In this document: positions 1 to 11,900 of the stretch, piece after piece | Position numbering within the stretch: position 1 is the stretch's first letter | Layout of the letters: each line of letters begins with the position of its first letter | Assembly: GCA_947172415.1 (NCBI GenBank) | Contig: OX359202.1 | Coordinates: 4,946,899-5,010,898 of the forward strand | Direction: 5' to 3' | Length of the DNA stretch: 64,000 bases | Source: Chondrosia reniformis | Lineage: Eukaryota > Porifera > Demospongiae > Chondrillida > Chondrillidae | Notes under the pieces: generated by a model | The model's input: only the letters and a program-made list of their open reading frames with translations | Databases searched by the model: none | Told to the model about the DNA's origin: nothing | Program-made: the position numbers and the translations under genes

Positions 1-652
1 GAATTACCGGTTAAAAAGTCGTTGTAGATAATCGAAACACATATTGACATTTACGACTGCAAGAACAGAAAATCCGATCTTTTTTTATTAGGGCAAATTT
101 AGCCCTAGTGTGCAACTGCACATGAGGCACTTAAATCAATAATAATAATAATAATAATAATAACAATTAGGTGTTAATTGAATAGGGCGGCCATGTTTTT
201 TCGGAAAAAAAACTAATTTTAAGCTCAGAATGTCCCATCAGTGGACTCCGGATTTACTGATTTAGACATCATATTTTGTTTGCCAGACACAATTATTTAT
301 GCCATTTTCCTATATGTACTACACTATTTTACAGTAAAAGGTCTATAGGGAACTAAACCTACTGATAGCTTTGGATGAGGATACAGGAGTCTTCTCCTCT
401 TATTCTGCTCCACTGGGCCAGACAAATGTTTCTGGGAATTCCACCCTTCATCAGTGACCCTGGAAGTCTTTCTGGAAGTTTTTCCTTGTCAGATGTACAT
501 TACGCTCAATACAACTTACACTGCATACACACTTGCAATAGACATGCAATCAAAAAGGAAAGTTCACTGTACAAGTTTAAAGTATATTACATGAATGGGT
601 ACATAAAAGCAAACTAAAATTTGGTACAAGTATTTTTGTGATACATCGGGTA
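1..652. other. 3' flank of ASPP gene, no gene seen
   Basis: No coding exon can be supported here. The stretch holds an AAT trinucleotide run near 139-164 and one copy of a dispersed element (family A, 301-500). The short open frames that cross it show no domain or splice support. Confidence 0.6.
301..500 (+). mobile_element. dispersed short element, family A, near full copy
   Basis: It carries the family hallmarks in order: CTATAGGGAACTAAACCTA, GCTTTGGATGAGGATA, CTCCACTGGGCCAGACA, TTTCTGGGAATTCCACCC and CATCAGTGACCCTGGAAGTC. The same block recurs about ten times in this window in both orientations, mostly in introns. It has no coding capacity. Whether it is a MITE or a SINE is not decided by the sequence. 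Confidence 0.75.
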
Positions 653-3600
653 TCAGGACTTACATCTTGGATAGGACTACAAAGGAAGAGAAACATTGTA
701 TAGGTACCCTGGATATAAAGAGGTCGTAAAGAAATAGAGTCTTACCCCTAACAGTGTACATGGCACAAGTCCTTTCTGATGAAGTTTATTCTCTGCCACC
801 CACCAGAATTCCTCCTCTCTCTCCTGTTCTCCTCCTTTGCTGATAATCTTTAGAGCATCATTTTGTGTAAGTGGAAGAAAGGGTAATCCAGTCTCCCCAT
901 CGATATCATAGCCATCCTCTTCATGTGGTTCATAGTCAAACAGTGCATAAACTGTTCCTCCGTTGATACTGCTCAATTCCTGTTGTGCAACTGCAATGAG
1001 CAATGACAAGGAGTTAATTGCACAATACCTGTTCAAAGGTTATGCTGTAAGAATCAGAAGATATAAAAATGTGTGTATTAGTGTTTTATGATGCCTATAA
1101 CAAGATCAGTTATTGCAATCAGTTTGTTTGTCACTTAACCAACTGACAAAGCAGATAATCAAGACATTTTCCAGCTGCTGTGTCACGCTGTTGTCCGACA
1201 TCTTCTAACTCTTCAAAAGCTACCCTGAGAGGTGTTAATCCCTCTAATGTCTTCATGTAGATGCTGGATCCATTATGAATTAGATACTGTAATACTTCCA
1301 AGTTTGAACACGAAGCAGCGCAGTGTAATGGCGTCCTGAAATATTAGTAAGTATCGTAATTTATTGAGACTCAGCAACAATTGTATTTAAACAAAACTGA
1401 ATGTTTCGACCCGGTGGTCTTCATCAGCATAAGCATGAAATATTAGTGTATATAGTCACCTTTGAACCCTGCCCATTAGAGTTATATAATCTACAACAGG
1501 ATTAGCTCACCATCCATCCTTATCTGGTCTGTTAATATCAAAACCTCTGGAAACAAGATAGCGCACTATTTCCATACAACCAGAGCAAACTGCATAGTGA
1601 AGAGGGGTCACTCCTTGAAAACTGGCAATATTGAGATAGTCAACCTGAAAAATAATCATTTGAATTACTTTAACAGATATACAAATAAAATTCAGTTAAT
1701 GAATAGTATCTAACAGAATACACCCCTACATCAGCATGCTATTATAAAGGAAATGAGAAATAAGTGATTATTAAATGACTATAATTGAATATTAATTATT
1801 AATTATTTCCTGAGTATTAACCTATCGTTGTACAATATATGACACAGAACAGTGCCACGTATAAACTAGTAGTAGTTACTACAAGCGTATATGGTACCTT
1901 CTTGGAAGCAGTCACAAAGAGATTAAACTCCCCTTCTAGGGCAGCACTGAAGAGAAGAGGTACAGAGTCAAAGACGACCCTAGGCCTCTTAGAATGCTTC
2001 CCACTGCCAGAGACCTTGAGAATGCCCTTCACCTTGGCGCACATTTCTGAGATTATTTGAGGGCTTTTGGAAGATTGAGGTACAGCAGGGGGAGGAGGCT
2101 GAGTTGGTTTGGAACCATTTTGAACTATGTACATGAAAGGGGTAGTGTTACCATGGATACCACATTAAGGGCAGTATAATGTCAACATGGAATACTGAAG
2201 TAATTTCTCCACAACTTGGTGTAGGAAAGACTGTGTACATGACCATCGGCCAGTGGAGAAGAAGAAAGGAAGAAGGCCCCAGAATAAAAGGTTTCTACCC
2301 AGAACTCCAGAAACAGCTATCTGGCCTAGAATAAAAACATCCTATATACTCTCATTCAAAGCTATACAGGCTATCTCTGTGTATGTCTACCCTGAATTAT
2401 ATTTAGGTCTAGGAAGGGACAATTCCTATATAATACCTTTTCCTTGAAATACAGAAATTTTTATGCTAGTTTTCTTAATTGGTGAAGGTGCATCTGTGTC
2501 TTCTGTAGTTGATGGTGGTGCTGCAGCCTTTGGCTCCTCTTTGTCATCAAATGTCAGTTTCTTGACAAAGTCAGAGGAGTCCAATTCAGAGTCCAAACTT
2601 GACCTCCTTTTTTCTTCAGAAAGTTTCAAAACAAGACCCTCTTCACTATTCCTCCTAGTAATGACATTGAGTTCAGTACGCTTCTTTGTGGAGACCCTCT
2701 TAACACTACCATGTACTCCATGCAAGGTAGAGGGTGTGGTTTCTGTGGAAAGATTATCATATACAGATTGTGATCTGCTCCATGCAGGTGACTTGTTTAG
2801 CTGTTGCTGAAGCGAGCTCCCATCGTCACACACACTAACACGCCACTGTGTCTTCTCTGCCTCATTCTTCTTTGATGTAAGGTTCTTGTGCCTTAGATCC
2901 TTGAGCTCAATCTCAAGGTTAGCTAGCTCTTTCTGTTTGCTAGCAAGAATAGCTCGTTGTTCCTTCATTTTGGACCTTTGAAAGGCATTCAGCTCATTTT
3001 TAGCCTACAGACAGACATGCAAGGATTCACAGAAGATCAAGATAAAGATAAAGATAAAGACTCCCAGGATCACTGATGAAGGGTGGAATTCCCAGAAACG
3101 GCTGTCTGACCCAGTGGAGAAGAAGATGAAAGAAAGGAAAAGAAGGAAGAAAAGACTCCTGTATCTTCATCCGAAGCTCTCTTTAGGTTTAGTTCCCCTA
3201 TAGGCTCTTTTACAGAATAGGCATAGCATGTAGGAAAATGGTATCTTAGATTGTCCTACAGACAGACATGCAATATCAAGTGCCAGGATTGCAAGACATT
3301 ACAGCAGGCTGCTTACGTCTGCTTCCTTCTTAAGATACTGAGCTCTGCCAACCAAAGTCTCAATTCTATCCACAAGTTCCAGGTCTCTTTTTGTGATTTG
3401 TATTTTCTACAAATAAGCAAACTCATGTCCATAAATATCTCAATATCATCTATTAATGCAGCCCTATCTACCTTTTTGACTCTTTGAGAGTTTACTGCGA
3501 GCAATGCCACCTTTTCTGTCAGTAATACAATATCACTAGCTAAAATAGAAAATGGACATAAACATCTTCAAAAATCTATGGGATGCATATAATTAATGTT

Positions 3601-4123
3601 ACAACTATATATATTGACATAGAAGACAAATTTCAAACATGCATACTTTGCTAGCATGTTTACCTGTTTCTGTAGATGATAAAGTCCTTTTTGTTTCAAC
3701 CAAGTCCTTCATATGGCCTCTCATCCTCAATACAAAGCTGCCCATTCGTTTTTTATTATCTCCTCTCTTCGTAACCTGCCTATTTGACCATGTCTTTGTT
3801 TTTCTATGTTTCAAAAGAAAGGTTACTTGTTTCCTAAAGTTTCCCCATTGGTTGAGCAACTTGGCGGGATTCTCTTTCCATGCCACCTCGCGCTGCAGAC
3901 TATTCCATACTTCTGAAATCGCCCAGTCTTTCTCTTCCCATTGCTGCTTCGGTGAAGAGCTTGAATTGTGCGCGGAGGGGTACACCTTGTCAAGAGCAAC
4001 ATTCAGAACATCACGAAACGTGGTCTGTCCATTGGCAATCTGAATGTTCAATATGGTCGACTGATGATAATCATTTAGGATTGGAAAATAATGAAGTTGC
4101 AAAATAGTATCCATCTTATCCAC
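653..4123 (-). CDS. TP53BP2-like: ASPP-family protein (apoptosis-stimulating of p53 protein; TP53BP2/PPP1R13B-like)
   Basis: Exons in coding order: 3664-4123, 3472-3539, 3317-3406, 2437-3004, 1898-2124, 1511-1644, 1148-1335, 746-990, 653-676. They give an unbroken 667-aa frame with GT..AG introns. Residues 1-110 match the ubiquitin-like N-terminal fold of ASPP (ending LLKHRK). A Lys/Glu-rich coiled coil follows (about 150-250), then PTQPPPPAVP (402-411) and the PP1-docking motif RVVF (444-447) just before LEGEF. Ankyrin repeats follow (about 455-575; DKDGWTPLHCAAS spans an exon junction), and then a C-terminal SH3 (590-655; VYALFDYEP, EEEFWWVAE, GLVPCTLLG). Family members bind p53-type proteins, NF-kB p65 and PP1 through this ANK-SH3 unit. 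The protein is shorter than human ASPP2 (about 1,100 aa) because the central disordered region is reduced. The start at 4123 (MDKMDT) is chosen because the fold begins there; a 5' UTR exon upstream is possible, and the next Met is only three residues in. Confidence 0.93.
3050..3240 (-). mobile_element. family A element in ASPP intron
   Basis: Reverse-complement copy of the family (GAAGGGTGGAATTCCCAGAA, CTGACCCAGTGGAGAAGAAG, CCGAAGCTCTCTTTAGG, TAGTTCCCCTATAGGC). It lies wholly inside the intron between ASPP exons 4 and 3. Confidence 0.75.
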
Positions 4124-4617
4124 TCGGTTCTATAGGGAAACAAAGTGAGTGTAAAACTTTAAAGAATATTAAGATTACCGAAGATAACATTTTTAATTTC
4201 AAGTGTACCTTAACCAGCTGATACCACTTGAATCAAATGAAGCCACACTAGTGCCGTGTACTTTCGAAATTCGCCATCTTCACCACGTTATCCGTTATAC
4301 CAACCCTTGCCTATTTAGCCATATGTCGGCAGCATTCCGGTGGGCACAAGAAATGAGAGCTGACAACTTGGGAAGGCGTAGCCTATGTCGCATCGTTACT
4401 ATGACGTCATCGGTGTACAGAGTTAAAGATAGTGAACACAAGATTTATAAGTTTCAATGGAAAAAAAAACGAAAATGATAATTGATGATACATTGAAGAC
4501 ATGAATACACAAAATTTAACAGCTGTTCCGCAAATAAAAAGAAAAGAGAGACAAATAATAGTAAAATAATCAGAATAAGATTGACAACCAGTTCAATGTA
4601 GTTAATGCAATGCAGTG
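4124..4617. other. ASPP upstream region and Rho 3' flank
   Basis: Contains the presumed ASPP promoter and 5' UTR, including a CRE at 4402-4409 and a possible acceptor (CCCTATAG) just before the start codon. No further coding exon is evident. Confidence 0.5.
4402..4409. promoter_or_regulatory. CRE palindrome TGACGTCA upstream of ASPP
   Basis: A perfect 8-bp CREB/ATF consensus about 280 bp upstream of the ASPP start codon, in a locally GC-richer stretch. A second perfect copy lies in front of PSMA3. Confidence 0.5.
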
Positions 4618-5730
4618 TTATAATATTTTACAAGTGGCACACTGTGCATTAGAGCTCATTAGAGTATCAGAGTTCAATCCGAGCGCAGCTACCACTGCCT
4701 CCTTGAGGAGTTCTGTGGTGTTCTGCTGCGTCAGAGCAGAGCATTCCAAATAAGTGATCGCCTTTATCTGAAGTGCCATCTTTATGCCATCAGATTTAGT
4801 GACTGGTCTAGATTCTGCCTTCTTCAGATCTTTGAAAACTTTTTCATCAGCTCTTTTGTCTATTTGCGTACCTACCAGAATTGTGGGTACATTTGGGCAG
4901 TGATGTTTTAGTTCCTGCATCCACTTGTCCTTTACATTCTCAAATGATGTTCTGTTCACTACTGAAAAGCAGACCACAGCTGCATTCAGTTGAGGGTAAC
5001 ACAGAGAGCGTAGATGTGCAAAGTCATCCTGAAAAATGAAAAGACGACAATTATGTAATTACTTATGTACACATTTCCAATGAATATTATTAAAATCATG
5101 AATTTAGTTATAGGGCGAAGTGCAAACTAGGGAACCAATTATACGAGTGAATCGAAGTACTGACCTGTCCTGCTGTGTCACACCAAGTTATAGAGAGCCG
5201 CTTTCCATATACGTTATGAGTTACTACAGGAAAGAAAACAATATAATAAAGTGCACATTCGCGCTATAAGCTAATACATAGCTACACACATTATTTTATT
5301 GCTAGGTAATACAGCTACGAGATTGCTTACCATTAAATTTGTCATATATAGTTGGAGCGTGCGTCTCTGGTATCTTTTCAGAGGTGAAGCAAGTTAAAAG
5401 GCTAGTCTTGCCAACTCCGCTATCACCAACTACTGCGAATTTCAAACTTTTCTGTTCAACACTCCTAAAGTCCTTCACAGCGAGCTTGCTCGGTACGTGG
5501 CAGAAGGAATGTCTCTGCTCCCTTGCCTCCTTTCTGTAGCTGACATCCTCACTACTGCACGAGACAGTGAGAGGAGCAAGTTCTGCCACGCTGCGAATCG
5601 CTTTGCGAGTAATCAAACTGCTAGTTACAGTGTCATCGCTACGCGTTGACAAATTAGAACCAGATCGACTATGGAATATCTCACCAACGGTCGGGGAATT
5701 TAAACTTGAGGAGGAATTGTTACGGCCCAT
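4618..5730 (-). CDS. Rho-family GTPase, Cdc42/RhoU-like, with long N-terminal extension
   Basis: Exons 5331-5730, 5165-5223 and 4618-5028 give 289 aa. A Ser/Thr-rich extension (1-95) precedes the G domain. Motifs: P-loop GDSGVGKT (102-109), effector region [13 protein letters not shown] (149-153), Rho-type [22 protein letters not shown] (206-210), ECSALTQ (248-254) and the C-terminal CaaX box CKIL. A terminal Leu predicts geranylgeranylation and membrane anchoring. TQID and SALTQ are the Cdc42/RhoJ/RhoU versions of these boxes. The P-loop is odd: the position equal to Gly12 of Rac/Cdc42 is Ser, as in Rab proteins. The catalytic Gln (DTAGQ) is kept. Family function is actin and polarity signalling; the extension resembles that of RhoU/RhoV, but exact orthology is not decided. 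Confidence 0.92.
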
Positions 5731-5908
5731 TTTTCAAAACTACACAGATAAACAACCTGAACTTCAATGTCGAAAACCTACAAGATATGCCCTTATATAA
5801 GAACGGTGCTTATGAATACAATTAAATAAGCTAATGAATGTCATTATAACTATAATGAAAAATAGCCAGTGAACACATCAAACACACCTAAGAAGTCAAA
5901 TGTCAAAG

Positions 5909-8900
5909 CTAAAATTCCCAGGTTGACAGCCATCTTAGACCATACATGGAGCTACCTTCTTCATCAGCCCGGGGTCCATCCATGCCATATGACAAAGGCA
6001 TGAACAAGATAAAACTGGAGAAGAGACGGAGATAGAAGTGACAGAGATAGAAGTGACAATATAATAAAAAACTCTCCTTTATACTTTCAGACATTAAATG
6101 TCTTACTTAGGCCAAGGGCTTAACTTCTATAAAACAACTCATTGGTTAAGTGGCTTCCCAGTAAATAAAATAAAAGCTAGAAGGGTTTTAATTGGAATCC
6201 GAATTTTGTTCCAGTAGCTTCAATATATTGAACAATCAATAGCATATCAAGTCTTTCTGCTGGTCGCATGTAAACATATATACCTAGCCATTCATTAAAA
6301 AAGTACATTAGTAATAAAATGTTACAAGGAGACTTCAGCAGGTCAACAATATTCAACTGGCATGACACAAAGCTGGTGCTACCTACAAGCAATCACAACA
6401 GTAAAGTTCTCTATATAGGTATAACTAAAAATTGACGCTAAAGGAATGACATTATCTCAGAATGTTGAGAGGAATCAGGCAATTTTCAGTTCAATGTCAT
6501 AGCAGAAAAATGAATTGTTTTGCTAAGAAGGAAAAGAGAATGATGACACTGAAAGACAGAAGCCATACCTGTAGACGGTACCCCCTAGCACTGCCACTAC
6601 TGCTGAATGGTACAAGATGGGTTGCAAGCTCCAACTGCAAACAGCTGTCATCATTCCGATGCAGAATTCAACGGTGACCCCTATGAATAGGAATACAGTG
6701 CATCATTCACAATATCAATAAACTACATTTGTGTCTGGATAAGCCCTTACTCTGCCAGAGTAGTTAACTAATATAGTGGACTACACATGCAGTTGTATAA
6801 CATCCTCAGAAACTGATTGCAATAATCTATAAATTCTCTCTCATTCTCTCAGTTCTGGTCAGTTCAAGTAATTAAAAGTCCACTCTTTATATTTTCTCCA
6901 GTGAATTGTAAATTTTCCAAATTCATACAGTACCATTTCAATAGAGAAAATTCTGATATGAATGTATGACATGTTACAAGGTCATATACTGTACATACTG
7001 CACATATTCACCCAAAGCTCTCTTCAGGTTTAGTTCCCTATAGGCTTTTTACAGAGTAGGTATAGCATGTAGGAAAATGGTGTATTAGATTTTTCATACA
7101 TGACGATCACATACCTGCAAGCATACACTGGAATATGTATGCTGGAAAATAGTGATGAAAATACAGCACTCTTCCCATCATGAAAAAGGGCAAGTAGTGG
7201 AGGGCCCAGGCCAAGAACAGCCACGTTCCTGCATATAGGTAGCGCTCCAAACAAACTAGAGAAAGAAATATACAATTCTAACTCCATTAGAATTTAGAAA
7301 TTAACAACACTTTATGACACAAATTTCCACTTCATTGTTAGAAATATGTATCTATAATCAAAGAAGCCACAGTTCTCAGGCAGATTAACAAACTTGTTAA
7401 ATCTTAAAGGTCACACAGGTACTGCTGAGAAATAAGTGACACATTAAACTGATCTAATAAAATTATTTCAAAGGACTAAAAAGTGTGTCTCCAAAAAGGA
7501 ATGCCACAACTGTTGATCGGATGACATTTAATTTCATACAAACATATGTGCTTATAATGATGAAACACCTGTCCATGGTTACGTAGTCATAGATAATCCA
7601 TAATTCAACCATCTTTTTGAATGACACAGGGCAGATGCTATTCCCTATTATATGGACTTGGTCACTGTACTCCTTTAAGAGGCATGAATTGGAAGGGTTA
7701 GCCCAGAGTTGAATTATGACGATATTCACATATTTTTTTCAAAGGGGGCCAAAATTAGCACTATACAGTTATCAATTAGCAACTGAAAACTTCTGTCATT
7801 AGACTCTTAAATAATGTAAACTAATTATTTACTGTACATGAAGCATTAGTTATGTGATTAAAGCTGAATAACTCTCTCTTGTCAGTGCTTTAACAAAATA
7901 TGCAAAACAAGTCACATTCTTTAGGCCACTAATAACAGTCTTTCACACCTACACCTAACAAGTTCCCATTCCAACTGATAGATGTGGGATCACAAATATA
8001 ATAGATCTTTAGTAAATTACAAATATGTACAACAACTGCAGACAAGGAAGAAGTTTAGTGATCAGAATTGACAGAAGTAGCAATCAAAACTACTAGATGA
8101 CTCACTCTTCACAGAAAGGTTCCATTTGATCTGTCTCTTATCCAGGAGAAGTTTCAATAAAAGAATAACGAGATATACAACAATCATGGCATCCGTTAAC
8201 CAGAAAACCACCTATACAATAAAAAGAGAATCAATCAATCATTTTTGATTATTATTGGTTTAAATTATTATTATCGTAGAATATCATAATACAGTAAACA
8301 TGAAATAAAGAGAATAATGTAATACAAAAAACAACATGAAAACAATGAGAAATTGAATATATCATTTAGTATGAACAAATTTTTATTTCTACTTTGTTAT
8401 GTGTACAGTAGAATACATTAAATGAAAGCGACAATCATAACTCAAATGACTCTCAATATATTTACTGAATACAACATTGCAATAACATACTTCATGAATA
8501 CTGGCAGTAATTCATACAATTTAATAGGTATAAGAGAGAAATTAGAATAAAGAAAATCATTTTAAATAAAATGTCATCGATTTTCAAAGAAAATTATATT
8601 TGTAACAAGATTACAAGAATTCCAATGAGAAACATTAGTTGCTATGGTAACAGTGATAAGCACACAAGGGAGACACTGGTCCTCTCCTAAGTAGATTAGA
8701 CCAGACATCTCATCTGCTTTATTAGAGTTCCTTAGCCTGTTTAATATACTGTAGGTAGCTGATTTAGAACTGAGAGATTAACATTGTTTGTCTGGAATTT
8801 CATTCTCTACAAAGGTTTCATCTAAATGACATTTCCACCATGCAAGTACACCTGCATACCAAGCATTAGCGTATAATAGCACAGGATTAATGGCTGCAAA

Positions 8901-11900
8901 TATTAACAATTTAAATTTAGGTGGTTTATGCCAGGATTAAGTAAACATAAGGTTCTGATAGTGGTTTGAAGCTTATTTCTTTGCTCCTTCACCTCTTGAC
9001 ACTCTATATATGTTGCTAAGCATCATTAAAAACCTTTTTCCAAATTCCATTGAAATATGAAGTCTGTAAGTATGTATCTTATTACAAAATATACCAACTT
9101 CCAAATAATGTAGCAAACAGTGTAAGTTACGTACACATATATCCGTCTGCTTGGCATAGACGTAATGGGACAGGAAAAACAAATAAATAAATGTTTACCA
9201 CACACACACATCTTCACAGGATGAGTTAAAGATAAGCTGAGTGCTTTATACCTTCAGAATAAAAAGTTAACAGTTTAGAATTACACATATATCCATTACA
9301 AAATTACAAAAATTACCCTATGTACTCTATATACGTATGGCATTAACTCAGTTCTAGTTGCACAGCTATATAAACTTGAACACCTACTATGTAGAATCAA
9401 AGTAGATAAATAATCAGTGCATGGCTCAAATACTGTTGCCTGGTATGTATGTATATGTACTATTCGTCAGACTGTCTAAGGATAAAAGGAAGTATGTACA
9501 GTACTTTCAAATTCCATTAAAAGATTCAAATTTAAGGGAATGTCATCACAAAGAGAAGAGTAGTTTTCGAAAACCTTCCATCGCAATATAAGGAAAAGGT
9601 ATGTCAATACAGCTACGTATTTTTACTTCACTTAGAACAGCTGGTATATACAAAACTACATTGATTTAATTCCACACCTCACAATTGTTTCAGTTACAAC
9701 ACTATCCTTTACCAATCGTTGGCAGCATCCAACCAACTGGTTAACTAGTCGGGACACATCTCACGGTCATTGGCAGGAGTTATGTAAATAAAAGCAAGAC
9801 AATGATGGGTTAGGCATGGGAAGATTACTTACAATATGTCTTCTAAACAAGCTTCATTTGACAGGTATTGGAAATATCACCAAGTGACAAGTTTGCAATT
9901 AACATATTTTAGAATTACTAGGCGCCAGTATACAGAAGGGGCATTCTCCAAGTGAGACAAAGTATACCAGCTACACATGTTCACATACACTGCTATCAAT
10001 ACAATTAAACTAAAGCAAATGAGACAGGCATAAAACTTGCAAAAAGGTTAAGGCTTGGTTGCTAGGATACACAGTCAAACAGGATACCAAATATGGGAAA
10101 CAACTGTAAGCAAAAGTTGATACTAGTACCATTATATATACAACGTAACATATTACATGTACATGTTCATGTAGCACTATGTATACTAGGGACACTTTAT
10201 TTATAATACTTATGTTTACAATATAAACTATGCCTCAGATAAAATTCAATGTTTAATTGTTCTCCGTGGAGGTGTGAATAATACTGAAGGAGATGGTGTA
10301 CAGTTTACGTACATATATCACATTCAGATAATATACTCCTGCAACAATTTCTCTTACTGCCATATTTGGTGGCCTTAATGATGAGTAAATACATCAAAAG
10401 ATTTGGGCTATCATACCATATCAAATGACAACATGTTTATTATTAAAAATTCACATAAGTCTGCAGCTTTTCAAAAGGAAGGTGAGAACAAGTTCAGGAG
10501 ATAAAGAGTGAGCTCAAGGATTCTTTAGCTTAGTATATAGGTCAGCACATGTCTCAAACAGTCTTCCTTCCCTTATTTAACTGTTAATACTTGTTCCTTG
10601 ATGATGGGGTTTCCTCATTAGCAGCTAAACTTGACCACAGACAAAATATTCAATTCTGTGATTTAACACCTCAAATGCCTGTCTAAGATGTCATTGGGAA
10701 AATATCACTGCTATGGAAGTCAGGGTAAGAGCCAGACTGAAACAATTAAACACAGGAGTGTGAACCACAAACATCTGAATACTATAAATATTTAATTAAC
10801 CACCGGTGTGTATGATATAGACTGGCTATGTGAGGATTCTGTTAACTGTGTCAAACTCATCTTGCATGGCTATATGTGTGGCTAAAGAGTACACTGTATA
10901 TATGTACATACTTATGATTCTCTCCTACTTATTACAAAAATTGTTTCTTTATGTCACTTTAGTACAGATCCTATTTTAGACAAGGGAAAAAATTTTTTGC
11001 TGATTGAGAAAGGCCTTTTATGATTAAAATTCGCCTAAATATATTACAGCCCATTTAGTGAAAGACTGACATTAAAATCTAAACCAATTTTGGATGAATG
11101 GATGGGTGGATGGGTGGATGGGTGGATGGATGGATGGATGGATGGATGGATGGATGGATGGATGGATGGATGGGTGGATGGATGGAAAACTTTAAAACCT
11201 TAAATCATTACAATCTGTACTATAGCATACTAAAGCATTGTGGAAAGCAAATACAGCAACCTGCAACACACTCACTGGGTTCCCCAACATGTAGACTCTG
11301 TAGTCACCGCCAGAGTACACCTGACCCTACAGCGAGATGAAAATAAAGCACATATAGCATCACCACATCCTTGATCATGAGGAGAGCTTGTTTGTGAACT
11401 AATTGTAGCAACTTTCACTTTGTCGGTGTCTATAATAACAAGGCTAATAGACTCGGAATTTGATACAATGCCAATCTGGACACTAAAGGTATACTATTCT
11501 CTGAAATATGTCACCAATAAGGGAAAGAATCTGGGAAATGATAAAAATGATGCAGCATGCTCATATCCTATTAACGACCGCATAATTCTATGGACGTTTA
11601 CGGTCAATATACCAAGGAGACAGTTCACTCCCACTTGATGTCATGGATGTGTTAACCTAACAATATTATCACTCAGTGCCTTAAAGAGACATTCCAAAGA
11701 GAGAGCTGCCTGCAGTGATTAACTTTATAATATGCGTACCTAGGCATTAGTTACATATAAATGTAGGCAATTGAAAAGGTAAACAATATCATGAAAAGAA
11801 ATATACACACATACACACACACATACGTATGTATGTACTAACTTGAGGGATAAGTAGAATAACACATTTGATTTACTATAACACATAGTTTGGAGAGGAG

